A model generated the notes under the pieces. The model did no database searches and was not told the origin of the DNA. It was given only the letters and a program-made list of their open reading frames with translations. A stretch of DNA of 64,000 nucleotides from GCA-003244245 sp963823755. GTDB lineage: Bacteria > Actinomycetota > Actinomycetes > Mycobacteriales > Pseudonocardiaceae. Where the stretch lies: contig CAWGMP010000008.1 of assembly GCA_963823755.1 (NCBI GenBank), positions 62,001-126,000 of the forward strand. The letters are read 5' to 3'. This document shows, piece by piece, positions 34,906 through 43,988 of the stretch (position 1 is its first letter; each line of letters starts with the position of its first letter). Both the position numbers and the translations under genes were made by a program.

Positions 34906-35889
34906 TCAGGAAACTGAACGCTCTTCTGGTGGCCACTGCGCGACTCCCCGGGCCCCGGCGCCATTGAGCTCCACGGGTTTCCACCGTGTCCCGCCCGTGC
35001 CCGGTTCATCGCGGATACCGCTTTCGGGCGGCCCGGTTCGGGCTGACAATTTCGCTGTACCAGCACCACTAGACCTGCTGATGGTGGGGTCGAAACGGTG
35101 GTTTCCGGGTTCGGCAGGCGCGTCGAACCCTGCGATGGCGAAGTCTTGTCGGTCGCGCATCGGGTCTGTTGGTGCGGCAGACCCGTGCTCGTCCAACTTT
35201 CTGAGCTGTGAGTCCAAGTAGATTGTCAAGCGGGTGCGATACTCGCGTTCGAACATGCGCAGTTCATCGATCTTCTTTTCCAGAATGCTTTTCTCCTGGC
35301 TGATCGAGCCGATGATCGCACTGTGTTGGCGCGCCGCATCACGCTCCAACGACGCAGCTTTCTCCCGGGATTGCCGGTCGAGGGTATCGGCCCTGGTACG
35401 GGCGTCATGGAGCATGGTCTCGGTTCGGGTCCTGGTCTCGTTGACCACGCTGTCGGCCTTCGCCTTCGCCTGGGAGAGCAGGTGTGCGGACGTGTTGCGG
35501 GCGTCGCTCAATATTGCGTCCGCTTCGGTCTGTGCCTCGCCGGTCAATCGGACGGCTATCTCCTGGGCTAGACCCAGTACCTTGGCTGCCTGCACTTGGT
35601 GCTCACCGTCTGGCGAGGTCTGTTTCATTCGCAGCGGCACCGGATCCGTTGCCGGCTGAGGCGGCTGTAGTGGGCGCAGGTTATGCCCGGTATCGGCCGG
35701 AATAGTGCGCAGCTGCCGGTCGAGCTGCTCAACCTGGTTGCGGAGATTTTTGTTCCCCGCAATCAACCGAGCCAGCTCGGCCCCCACGAGGTCGAGGAAG
35801 GCGTCCACCTCGTCCTCGTGGTAGCCCCGCTTGCCGATTGGTGGTTTACTGAACGCCACGTTGTGGACGTCGGTGGGGGTCAACGGCAT
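34906..35889 (-). CDS. DivIVA/Wag31-like coiled-coil polar protein (paralogue)
   Basis: 327 residues. The membrane-curvature-binding DivIVA N-terminus is canonical (TPTDVHNVAFSKPPIGKRGY followed by HEDEVDAFLDLVG). A Pro/Gln linker leads to a long coiled coil (about 95-235) ending FEREYRTRLTIYLDSQL, just as in Wag31. The last 85 residues are a Pro/Arg/Gly-rich extension unlike standard Wag31. It lies outside any dcw cluster, so it is probably a second copy. It starts 9 nt after an unknown gene on the same strand. Confidence 0.85.
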   Translation of the reverse strand: MPLTPTDVHNVAFSKPPIGKRGYHEDEVDAFLDLVGAELARLIAGNKNLRNQVEQLDRQLRTIPADTGHNLRPLQPPQPATDPVPLRMKQTSPDGEHQVQAAKVLGLAQEIAVRLTGEAQTEADAILSDARNTSAHLLSQAKAKADSVVNETRTRTETMLHDARTRADTLDRQSREKAASLERDAARQHSAIIGSISQEKSILEKKIDELRMFEREYRTRLTIYLDSQLRKLDEHGSAAPTDPMRDRQDFAIAGFDAPAEPGNHRFDPTISRSSGAGTAKLSARTGPPESGIRDEPGTGGTRWKPVELNGAGARGVAQWPPEERSVS

Positions 35890-35898
35890 CGGGTCACC

Positions 35899-36498
35899 TC
35901 ACGCACTGCTCGACTGGTGCATCGGCCTGGTGGTATCCATCAACGGATCATTTCTCCCGACGCATCCGGCATTGGTCATGATCGGACCGTTACCTACTGC
36001 TGCCATCGCGGCGGCAAGGCGAGCGGCTCGCATCGTGGCCCGGCCTGGCGGTGGGAGCTGGATCGTCATCGGTCGTTGTTCAGCACGCGGGATGTGCAGG
36101 GACAATGGCGCCGGGCGAACTTTGGTCGGAGCGTTGGGGTGCTGGGGGTGCACCAGGTCGAGTAGTGCCGGCAGCGCCCGTTGCGGTGGGCCGTCAAGTG
36201 TCCATACCACGACCTCGGGGGCAAATAAGTCGACCGGGCTGTGCTGGGGTGCGGGGATCCTGGCCGTGGTGACTCGGTCGAAACACCGAATGGTGACTAA
36301 ATCGACGTAGTCCTCCCATTGATATGCCGTGATCAGAGCAAACGGTGCGGCTTTGGGTCCGCAGCAGTACAGGACAAAACCATCAGCGACGACGTCAAGT
36401 AACAGCCGTTCCACCTCCGGCGATAAGCGCACCGCCGTGTCGGAACGCAGACCGGATAACGGAGGTGGTCTCACGAGTTCTCCACCATTTGATGACAT
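35899..36498 (-). CDS. Unknown protein co-transcribed with the DivIVA paralogue
   Basis: 199 residues from ATG 36498. The first 110 residues look folded (SPEVERLLLDVVADGFVLYC, ALITAYQWEDYVDLVTIRCF, APEVVVWTLDG). A Pro/Arg/Met-rich tail (about 130-199) looks disordered. I do not recognise a family. Its stop is 9 nt before the DivIVA-like start, which suggests a two-gene operon and a possible polar-growth partner role. The longer frame to 36765 adds a Cys/His-rich lead and is less likely. Confidence 0.6.
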   Translation of the reverse strand: MSSNGGELVRPPPLSGLRSDTAVRLSPEVERLLLDVVADGFVLYCCGPKAAPFALITAYQWEDYVDLVTIRCFDRVTTARIPAPQHSPVDLFAPEVVVWTLDGPPQRALPALLDLVHPQHPNAPTKVRPAPLSLHIPRAEQRPMTIQLPPPGRATMRAARLAAAMAAVGNGPIMTNAGCVGRNDPLMDTTRPMHQSSSA

Positions 36499-37978
36499 TT
36501 CCGCGCAGCAGTGAGCCCACCCAGCCGTCCGGCCATGGCGCGCATGGCGGTACGTGGTCTTAGCCGTGTTAGTGCGTAAAAATCCACAATGCCGATCCTT
36601 CCTCGCTGCGGGTGGATTGATGTGCACGTCGCACTGGATGGGCGGTTTCATCTGCGCGTCGCACCGGTTACGATTCCAGACGTTGCATGTGGATGCAAGG
36701 GTGGATACACGATCCTGCAATTTCGCTATGGGCGTCGTGTACCGATGCACGAACAATTGACACACTGGGCGGATCGGGCCGTAGATCGATGAGACATCTC
36801 ATGAGCTGTCTCATGAGATGTCTCATCATCGGTTCGGTTTTCTCCGGTATCCGGCATTGGGCGCGTCTATCACTGCTCTCATGGTGGTCGCTGACCGGTT
36901 GACGATGATGTGGCGTCGGGGGCCTCGCCTTTTATCGGATCAAGATCCGATAATGAAACCGAACGGGCTAAACGGCAGACCGGCCCCACGACCACCTGTC
37001 TCAGGTGTGCTGCCGAGGAGCTGATCGGCGACATGAGACTCCACCGGTGGTTCAGCAGTGCGCTGGCCTGCCCGAACGTGGCCACGCTGAGCGGTACGGC
37101 TGCAACGAGGCGTGCCGCCTAGGCACACCGCGGCCAGGCCGGTGTCGTCGGTTGCCGGCGAGAGTCGCTGATCGTGCCCGGCGAGTATACCGTGTAGACG
37201 ATCATCGTTCCCGTGGTACTACCGGCGATATCGAGGATCTTTGCTCCTGCAGCTGCAGTGGGCATGACGAAGACTTGTCAGTGGAGCATTACTGGAGACG
37301 AAGCTTGAATTTGAGCTTTCCGGATCGTCGAAGGGGAAGGCGTACTGATTCGAGGTGGCGCCGAGGCGCCCGTTGCAGCTCGGTTCGCGAGGTTCGCCTT
37401 CCTCCGAGGTTCTGGATACCCGAGATGCTCGATCAGGATCAGTGTATCCGGCACCACGATACCGGGCGAGAACACCTGAATCTGCGATTATCGGCAAGCG
37501 TAGAAGCCTCGCCGGCGGGGGCATAGGCCCGGTGGCGACTCGCTGGATGATGACTGAGTACTTAAGCACCAGATAGTATGAACGCTGTGCGGGCCTACCG
37601 AGGCCTGCAGGCTAGTGAGGATGTGAGCGTCGGCGTGGGTGAGTTGCTCGTCGAGCGCTGTGAGATGCTCAGTCAGCGTGGTCGAGGTGGTGAGCAGGGT
37701 CCAGGTGATGTGCGCGACGGCTCCGGTGGCGCCACACGGCGCGGCGGTGAGCTTGGCGTGCGTCACGGCCGGGGTGGGTGTGACCCGGAGCAGTCGATGG
37801 TGGCCAGCCAGGTGCTTGGGAGCGCTGGTCGGCGCCGCCTTGATGGTCGAATCGAGCCGAAGACCGCAAGGGGGTTGGGTCGTCGCTGATACATGTTTGA
37901 TTTGGCTACGCGGTAGTCAATCGTCCTGCCGGCAATGTTGCACAACGAAGGACTTTCAGATCCGAAGGGTGGCGGATA
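36499..37978. other. 1.5-kb gene-poor, AT-richer stretch
   Basis: No recognised gene. Several open frames of 60-115 codons overlap on both strands. The better ones are 36589-36792 (+), which reads HVALDGRFHLRVAPVTI, and 37488-37766 (-), which reads HITWTLLTTSTTLTEHLTAL; neither has family evidence. A perfect 18-bp inverted repeat lies at 36788-36827. Confidence 0.4.
36788..36827. repeat. Perfect 18-bp inverted repeat, 4-nt loop
   Basis: GATGAGACATCTCATGAG (36788-36805) and its exact reverse complement (36810-36827) flank CTGT. Each arm also contains a smaller internal symmetry (GAGACATCTC-like). It could be a multi-site operator or a hairpin terminator. Confidence 0.75.
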
Positions 37979-38260
37979 GTGCGTAAGAAGATTGATAGGA
38001 CGACTGCTCTGCGCAACTTGCAGGCGATCGAGGATGACGATTACGATGGCTTCGTGGCTTTAGTGCAGGCAGCTCGAAACAGAAATTCCACGTTTAATCC
38101 GGATTTACCTGTTTGGGATGTGGCTCAGAACCTGGGAATCATCGTGGACTGTAATCGTGGTGGCGTTCCGGAATTCGATGAAGAAATGCGGGATTTCGTG
38201 AGGGACACGAACAACGTGGACGGCTCGGACAAGCACCCCTACGTGAAGGGCAGACACTGA
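37979..38260 (+). CDS. Hypothetical acidic small protein
   Basis: 93 residues with no recognised family. The N-terminal third is helical and basic (RKKIDRTTALRNLQAIEDDD). Then come NPDLPVWDVAQNLGIIVDCN and an acidic C-terminus. The composition is protein-like and the GC is lower than the neighbours, which hints at acquisition. It starts with GTG; the RBS is weak. Confidence 0.5.
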   Translation: MRKKIDRTTALRNLQAIEDDDYDGFVALVQAARNRNSTFNPDLPVWDVAQNLGIIVDCNRGGVPEFDEEMRDFVRDTNNVDGSDKHPYVKGRH

Positions 38261-38553
38261 GGAAGGCAGAACAAGGTGCTCGAGCTGACGCTGCAACCCC
38301 TCGTTGTGGCACGCGTGTGGCATGGCGGCGGCCGGCATGTCCGTCCGAACGCGAAGATCACGACCGACCAGCCGTATTGACACCGCCCCGGAGGGGCCGG
38401 TGGATCGGGGCGCGCAGCGGGAGCGAGCGTGGTGCCTGATCGATGCTCGACACTTCGGTCTCGCTGTGCCGCACACCGACTGAATAACACCGCTCAGCCA
38501 CTCCGGCCGGCCGCGTGACACTACTCTGTGACCTGCTCTATATCGTGCAGAGC
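38261..38553. other. Intergenic, nothing recognised
   Basis: No convincing gene, repeat or RNA. It presumably holds the promoter of the STAS gene. Confidence 0.4.
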
Positions 38554-39027
38554 ATGAATGTGAGCAGTGATTTCTCCGCGGACATCGGTCTGCGGGTGGT
38601 CGAGTGTGGAACCGATGCCCGCGTGGTCACGGTGGTAGGTCAGATCGACGGGCCTACCGCGCGGGAACTGGCCATCTCTTTGATCGCGCAGCTGACCGTT
38701 GCCCGAGTCGTGGTGGTAAACCTCGATGGTGTCGAGTGCCTGGGATCTGCCGGGCTGTTCGCGCTGTTCGAGGCGAACGAATTCGCTACCCAACACGGTC
38801 GCGCCCTGCGATTGGTGTGTAACTCTCGAATAGCCGACTGGGCATTGGCGGCCTCCGGGCTGCGGGAGTACTTCACCTTCACCGACAGCGTGCCGGAAGA
38901 CTCAGCCTGCATGGGGGCCGTTATCGAAGCAGGAGTCATACGGCGACTTCCCCGAAGCCGTAACCGCCGGCCGGCATTACGAGATACGGCCGCAGTATGT
39001 GACAGTGTCCGAACCGGCCCGAACTGA
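38554..39027 (+). CDS. STAS-domain anti-sigma factor antagonist-like protein
   Basis: 157 residues. The STAS fold (about 8-110) shows VVTVVGQIDGPTARELA, VVVVNLDGVECLGSAGLFALFE and RLVCNSRIADWALAASGL. The DGVECLGSAG segment carries the phosphorylatable Ser position of SpoIIAA-like antagonists. It probably works in a partner-switching sigma-factor circuit, but no anti-sigma kinase is adjacent. The C-terminal 45 residues are Arg-rich and not part of the domain. Start ATG 38554. Confidence 0.85.
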   Translation: MNVSSDFSADIGLRVVECGTDARVVTVVGQIDGPTARELAISLIAQLTVARVVVVNLDGVECLGSAGLFALFEANEFATQHGRALRLVCNSRIADWALAASGLREYFTFTDSVPEDSACMGAVIEAGVIRRLPRSRNRRPALRDTAAVCDSVRTGPN

Positions 39028-39133
39028 TACGGGCCGACATGGGCGAGCCGGACCCGGCCAGGGCCGGGACTTCCTCCGCACTGTGGGCGGCCGCGTGGCG
39101 CACTTCGGTCGGCGTGATGGGACGCGGCTCTTG

Positions 39134-40633
39134 CTAGGCTGGCTGGCTGCTGCTCGCGGCCTGGTCAGCGGCCCGGGAGTAGTTCGGGTCGGTGACCAGC
39201 CGGCTGCGCCTGGCGCCGTAAGCGAAGTACACGACGAGCCCGATGACCATCCACACGACGAACCGGATCCAGGTGGCCGCCGGCAGGTTGAGCATCAGGT
39301 AGAACGACGCCAGCACCGCGAGGACGGGGACGACCGGAACGCCGGGACAGCGGAACGCGCGGGGCAGCTCCGGACGGGTGCGGCGCAGCACCAGGATGCC
39401 GATGGCGACGAGGACGAAGGCGAACAGGGTACCGATGTTGACCAGCTCGGCCAGCTCGCTGAGCGGCACGAACGTCGAGATGACGGCCACCGCGGCACCG
39501 GTCATGATCGTGGTACGGATCGGGGTGCCGAACCGCTGGTTCACAGTGGAGAACACCGACGGCAGCAATCGGTCGCGGCTCATCGCGAAGAACACCCGGC
39601 TCTGACCCAGCAGCAGGATCATCATGACGGTCGTCAGGCCGAGCAGCGCGCCCACCGAGATCACTGTCGCGAAGGCCGGTTTGCCGACCGAACGGAAGGC
39701 CTCCGCCAGCGGCGCGTTGACCTTGATCGAGGTGTACTTCACCATCCCGGTGATCACGAGTGACACCGCCACGTAGAGCGCCGTGCAGATGCCCAGCGAG
39801 CCGAGAAGGCCGATCGGTATGTCCCGCTTCGGGTTCCTGGTCTCCTCCGCGGCGGTCGCGACGATGTCGAAGCCGATGAACGCGAAGAACACCAGCGCGG
39901 CGCCGGTGAAGATGCCCGTGACACCGAAAGAGCCCGGCGCGAAGCCGAGATCCTGCAGCAGCGACGGTGTGCTCTGCGCGCCTCCGGCGGGCGGTGAGCC
40001 CGTCGGAGGGATGAATGGCGAGTAGTTGCTGGCTTTGATGTAGAACAGCCCGGCCACGATGACGAACAGCACGACGGCGACCTTGATGGCGACGATCACC
40101 ATGTTCACCTGCGAGGAGATCTTGATCCCCAGGCAGATGACGCCGGTGAGGATCAGGACGATCATCGCGGCGATCAGGTTGTGCCCACTGCCATAGGCCC
40201 AGTCCGGGATGGTGATACCCAGCTGCTTCGTCACGTCGGCGAAGTAGGTCGACCAGCCGACCGCCACCGTGCTGGCGCCGAGAGCGAGCTCGAGGATGAG
40301 GTCCCAGCCGATGATCCATGCCACCAGCTCGCCGAGACTGGCATAGGAGAAGGTGTACGCGGAGCCGGCTACCGGCACCGTGCTGGCGAACTCCGCGTAA
40401 CACAGCCCGGCGAGCGCGCAGGCGATGCCCGCGAAGACGAACGACAGCGCGACGGCCGGGCCGGCCTGGATTCCCGCCGCCTTGCCGGTGAGCACGAAGA
40501 TGCCGGTACCGATGACCACCCCCACCCCGAAGACGATGAGGTCGATCGGACCGAGCTGCTTACGGAGCTGGTGGGCGGGTTCCTCGGTGTCGGCTATGGA
40601 CTGCTCGATGGTCTTTGTCCGCCACGGATCCAT
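39134..40633 (-). CDS. APC-family amino acid permease (cationic amino acid transporter type)
   Basis: 499 residues, about 12 to 14 membrane helices. The N-terminus has LGPIDLIVFGVGVVIGTGIFVLTG, the unwound TM1 substrate region of APC carriers. It is followed by LCYAEFASTVPVAGSAYTFSY and later FFAFIGFDIVATAAEETRNPKRDIP, all typical of YhdG/CAT-like transporters. Substrate not assigned beyond amino acids. ATG 40633 has GAGGAGG upstream; the longer frame to 40699 is rejected. Confidence 0.92.
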   Translation of the reverse strand: MDPWRTKTIEQSIADTEEPAHQLRKQLGPIDLIVFGVGVVIGTGIFVLTGKAAGIQAGPAVALSFVFAGIACALAGLCYAEFASTVPVAGSAYTFSYASLGELVAWIIGWDLILELALGASTVAVGWSTYFADVTKQLGITIPDWAYGSGHNLIAAMIVLILTGVICLGIKISSQVNMVIVAIKVAVVLFVIVAGLFYIKASNYSPFIPPTGSPPAGGAQSTPSLLQDLGFAPGSFGVTGIFTGAALVFFAFIGFDIVATAAEETRNPKRDIPIGLLGSLGICTALYVAVSLVITGMVKYTSIKVNAPLAEAFRSVGKPAFATVISVGALLGLTTVMMILLLGQSRVFFAMSRDRLLPSVFSTVNQRFGTPIRTTIMTGAAVAVISTFVPLSELAELVNIGTLFAFVLVAIGILVLRRTRPELPRAFRCPGVPVVPVLAVLASFYLMLNLPAATWIRFVVWMVIGLVVYFAYGARRSRLVTDPNYSRAADQAASSSQPA

Positions 40634-41129
40634 GGCCCACCTCCTCGCAGGTGGCGACGGCGGCTCGGCCCGGCGGCGCCAACCGTCACAGTGTCGCATG
40701 GCCCGCGGTCGGGGGTCGGCACGCCTCGGTTGAAGGTCGGAGACCGAGAGACATCCGCCGGTCTATCAGGCGGAGACAAGCACCCGATTCAGCTACACCG
40801 TTAACTTGACAGACCCAAGTCGACAACGAGAATTGAAACGACCCAACATCTTAATTCGTCAGTGTCCCTGGCGGGACGCCCGCGCCAGACTGAATATTCG
40901 TCGCACCAGCACCATCAGCCCCAGGCGCACCTTTTTCGAAACCAACCAGGGGTGCGGATGAGCACCATCCAAGCCGGATCACCGATCAGTTCTACCGATT
41001 GGTGCCTTCGATGTGGACCTCGTGTGACGGTTGACATCCTCTCCCTCAGTCCGACACCGAAGACTGGTGCGCTGCCCCGCCCCCGGCCATCGGAACTTGA
41101 TTGTCATCGATATCAGGGTAGGGAGCGTA
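40634..41129. other. Divergent intergenic region
   Basis: Holds the promoters of the permease and the ABC ATPase. An AT-rich patch with TTGACA near 40805 could be a -35 box, but I cannot pair it with a clear -10. Confidence 0.3.
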
Positions 41130-41906
41130 ATGATCCGGCTTGAGAACGTCACCAAGACGTACCAGATGGGTAAGGTCGAGGTGCGGGCGCTCTCCGGTGT
41201 CGACCTGGCCATAGGCGTCGGTGAACTGGTCGCCATCATGGGCCCGTCGGGATCGGGTAAGACCACACTCATGAACATCCTGGGTTGTCTCGATGTCCCG
41301 ACCGGTGGGCGCTATCTGCTTGACGGCGTCGATGTCAGCCTGTTGTCCGCTAACGGGCTGGTCAAGATCCGCAGCCGCAAGATCGGGTTCGTGTTCCAGT
41401 TGTTCAACCTGATTCCACGCACCAGCGCGGTACGCAACGTCGAACTTCCTTTGGTGTATGCCGGGGTGCGGGCTCGGCGTTCCCGGGCCCGGCTGGCGCT
41501 GGAGCAGGTCGGGCTGAGCAATCGCCAGAAACACATGCCCAATGAGCTCTCCGGGGGTGAGCAGCAGCGGGTGGCGATCGCCCGGGCGCTGATCAACGAT
41601 CCTGCACTCGTGCTCGCCGATGAGCCCACGGGTAACCTCGACACCGCCGCCAGTCGTGAGCTCTTGAGGTTGTTCGGTGCGCTCAATGATGCCGGCCGTA
41701 CCATTGTGCTCATCACGCACGAAGAGGAGGTCGCCCGCTTTGCCAAGCGGGTCGTGCGGATGCGCGACGGGCGTATCGTGAGTGACCGATGCGGCCGAAC
41801 CGATCGAAGGTCAGCGGGTGAGCCTGACCAGGAATGCCGAACAGATCCGCTGACTGCAATCGCTGCGGGCGCGATCTCAAGCACCCAGTCCGCATCCCAC
41901 GGATGA
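41130..41906 (+). CDS. MacB/LolD-type ABC transporter ATP-binding protein, orphan
   Basis: 258 residues. Walker A is GPSGSGKTT, the Q-loop is VFQLFNLI, the signature is LSGGEQQRVAIARAL, Walker B is ALVLADEPTGNLD and the switch His is in LITHEEEVA. This type normally pairs with a MacB/FtsX-like permease, but the next gene is an unrelated secreted protein. After about residue 220 the sequence becomes Arg/Ser-rich and off-family, so a deletion of the partner gene is plausible. Start ATG 41130. Confidence 0.85.
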   Translation: MIRLENVTKTYQMGKVEVRALSGVDLAIGVGELVAIMGPSGSGKTTLMNILGCLDVPTGGRYLLDGVDVSLLSANGLVKIRSRKIGFVFQLFNLIPRTSAVRNVELPLVYAGVRARRSRARLALEQVGLSNRQKHMPNELSGGEQQRVAIARALINDPALVLADEPTGNLDTAASRELLRLFGALNDAGRTIVLITHEEEVARFAKRVVRMRDGRIVSDRCGRTDRRSAGEPDQECRTDPLTAIAAGAISSTQSASHG

Positions 41907-42015
41907 GGTGTTTACCGACGGTGAGATGGGGTAACCGACTGCGTCCACCGTGGCCCGTCGACCTTGCCCCTTTACCTGCCAGGCGAGGTTGTTCCTGCCA
42001 GACGAGGAGAGAACC

Positions 42016-42549
42016 TTGAGCCGACGAGACTCATGCCTGGCGGCACTGCTGACGCTGGCCGGTTGCGGCGCCGCCTCATCCGGCGGCGCCCCTGCGACGA
42101 CCGCAATCGCCACGCCGGTGCAGGTGTCGGCGGTGGCACCCACCGTGCCGGCGTCCGGGTCATGCCGGGTGGTCGATGGGCGCGCTGACGTGCGTTGCAC
42201 ACCGGGTGTCCCCAACCCGGACGTCACCCAGGGCACCATCCACAGCACGATCTGCGCGCCCGGGTGGACCGATACGGTGCAGCCGCCGGCCGGTTACACC
42301 ATCGCGCTGAAGCTCCAACAGATGCGTGACTACGGCGAGACAGGCTCCCCGCTAAGCTATAAAGAAGATCATCTGGTGCCCCTGTCCATCGGCGGCGCGC
42401 CCACAGACCCACACAACCTGTTCCCGCAACCCACAGCGAAGACCACTGAGAAAGAAGAACTTGAAGACCACCTACACCAGGCGGTGTGTTCAGGTCAGAT
42501 GACGCTGACAGCTGCACAAGCGAAGATGCGACACGACTGGACTCAGTGA
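42016..42549 (+). CDS. Secreted lipoprotein with HNH-like motif
   Basis: 177 residues from TTG 42016 with GAGGAGA directly upstream. A short signal ends in the lipobox LAGC. After an Ala/Thr/Pro linker the domain has three Cys (SCRVVDG, VRCTPG, ICAPGW) and YKEDHLVPLSIGGAPTDPHNLFPQP. The E-DH-VPL-GG-N pattern resembles the core of HNH/GIY-adjacent nuclease-like secreted proteins. Catalysis is not established. Its end overlaps the convergent SDR gene by 7 bp. Confidence 0.7.
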   Translation: MSRRDSCLAALLTLAGCGAASSGGAPATTAIATPVQVSAVAPTVPASGSCRVVDGRADVRCTPGVPNPDVTQGTIHSTICAPGWTDTVQPPAGYTIALKLQQMRDYGETGSPLSYKEDHLVPLSIGGAPTDPHNLFPQPTAKTTEKEELEDHLHQAVCSGQMTLTAAQAKMRHDWTQ

Positions 42550-43643
42550 GCCGCGGGCGCCCTGGATCTGTGGCGCCGGCCGTCAGGGCAAGTGTCCGTT
42601 GCGCCGACGCCGGTTCGTAGTTCGGCGAGCCGCCCGGGCAGGCCGCGGGAGGGTTGCAGCGGTGGTGTCGCCGAGCCGGCGTTGCTGCGCATACCGGCGA
42701 GCAGCTCCAGCAAGGCGTCTGCCGCCGAGTGCTTGGGCTGCCAGCCCAGCTCGTCGCGAGCGTGTGAGGTATCCATCAGCGGTAGCGCCAGGAGCAGGTC
42801 CACCATGCCCGGTTCGGTGGGGATCAGCCGGGCATGCCAGGCCAACGCCGCGAGCCGGCGGAGCATCCAGGCCGGCAGCGGTACCGTTCGGGCGTCTAGT
42901 AGCTCGGCGAGTTCGGGTGATCCCAGCGCGGGATCAGCGGCGAGATTAAAGGCGCCGGATACCTCACGATTCACGGTTGCCAGCCGGAACGCCTGGCCGA
43001 CATCGTGGCTGTGCACGGCCTGAAACAGCAGCTCTGGCAGTCGGGGCAGCAGCGGAATGAATCTGGGGTGAAGCAGTGGAGTCGGCAGGAACGGACCGGC
43101 GAACAGCCGCCGGATGCCGGTAGCCGCGGCCCGCTTAAAGACGAAACCGGGCCGTAGTCGAACTACCCGAATTCTGGGATGGTGCGTCTCGAAGGTATCG
43201 AGGATCCGTTCGACGTAGGCCTTCTCCCGTGAGTAGGTGCAGGTTGGCACCCCATCGGTTGGCCACGACTCATCTATCGGGTGATCTTTGGGGCCAGCCG
43301 AGTAGGCGCCGACAGAAGAGGCGTAAATCACCGCCCCCACACCTGCCGAGGCGGCGGCTTGAAACACTCGCGACGAACCGCCGACGTTTGTCGCCCACGT
43401 TGCCCCCTGGTTCCGGGAAGGTTGGATCAGCCAGGCGAGGTGAATCACGGCATCCATGCCGGCGAACACCGCACCCAAATCGTCGGATGTGACGTCTGCG
43501 CTGACCCAGCGCACTTTGTCGAGCTGGGAAGAAGGCCGCCGCCGCGCGATGCCGACGATCTCTTCGATAGCAGCCTGTTCTCGCAGTGCCGCCAGTACTG
43601 AGGTACCCAGGTTGCCGGTGGCACCGGTCACGGCCACACGCAT
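42543..43643 (-). CDS. NAD-dependent epimerase/dehydratase (extended SDR)
   Basis: 366 residues. The Rossmann motif VAVTGATGNLGTSV begins at residue 3. DAVIHLAW, YASSVGAYS and the catalytic YSREK (Tyr/Lys) follow. The C-terminal part is the usual substrate domain of atypical SDRs; the substrate is unknown. The last 45 residues are Pro/Arg-rich. Start ATG 43643. Confidence 0.88.
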   Translation of the reverse strand: MRVAVTGATGNLGTSVLAALREQAAIEEIVGIARRRPSSQLDKVRWVSADVTSDDLGAVFAGMDAVIHLAWLIQPSRNQGATWATNVGGSSRVFQAAASAGVGAVIYASSVGAYSAGPKDHPIDESWPTDGVPTCTYSREKAYVERILDTFETHHPRIRVVRLRPGFVFKRAAATGIRRLFAGPFLPTPLLHPRFIPLLPRLPELLFQAVHSHDVGQAFRLATVNREVSGAFNLAADPALGSPELAELLDARTVPLPAWMLRRLAALAWHARLIPTEPGMVDLLLALPLMDTSHARDELGWQPKHSAADALLELLAGMRSNAGSATPPLQPSRGLPGRLAELRTGVGATDTCPDGRRHRSRAPAAH

Positions 43644-43887
43644 ACCGTTCACCCTTCCGCGGGATCATCGCCGCCGGCTGACGGCGTGCTACCCCTGGCT
43701 ACCCACGGCCCGGTTCCCCAAACGGAACGACGGGGTGTTGGTCGGGCAGGCTGGCGAGATGGTGATCCCGTCCGTGACGTCAACCCGGTGCGTCAGACAC
43801 CGTGGGTCACCTACGTGCTGATCGTGATGCGCGGCGCGCCAGGTAGCCACGGCGAGAGCGCGGTAGCGCCCTATCCCTATCGGCCCC

Positions 43888-43980
43888 GTGCGCGTGCGGC
43901 GGCAGCCTGATCTATGGCGCATTCGGGTCGGGGACCATCGCGTGGTCTACGCGATCGAGATGGCCCTGAGAACTCCTCAC
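43888..43980 (+). pseudogene. RelE/ParE-type toxin remnant
   Basis: RRQPDLWRIRVGDHRVVYAIE is the C-terminal core of RelE/ParE toxins. The N-terminal half is absent or unreadable, and the sequence becomes unrelated after about 43960. No antitoxin was found. Compare the intact RelE at 51463. Confidence 0.55.
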
Positions 43981-43988
43981 AGAATGAG

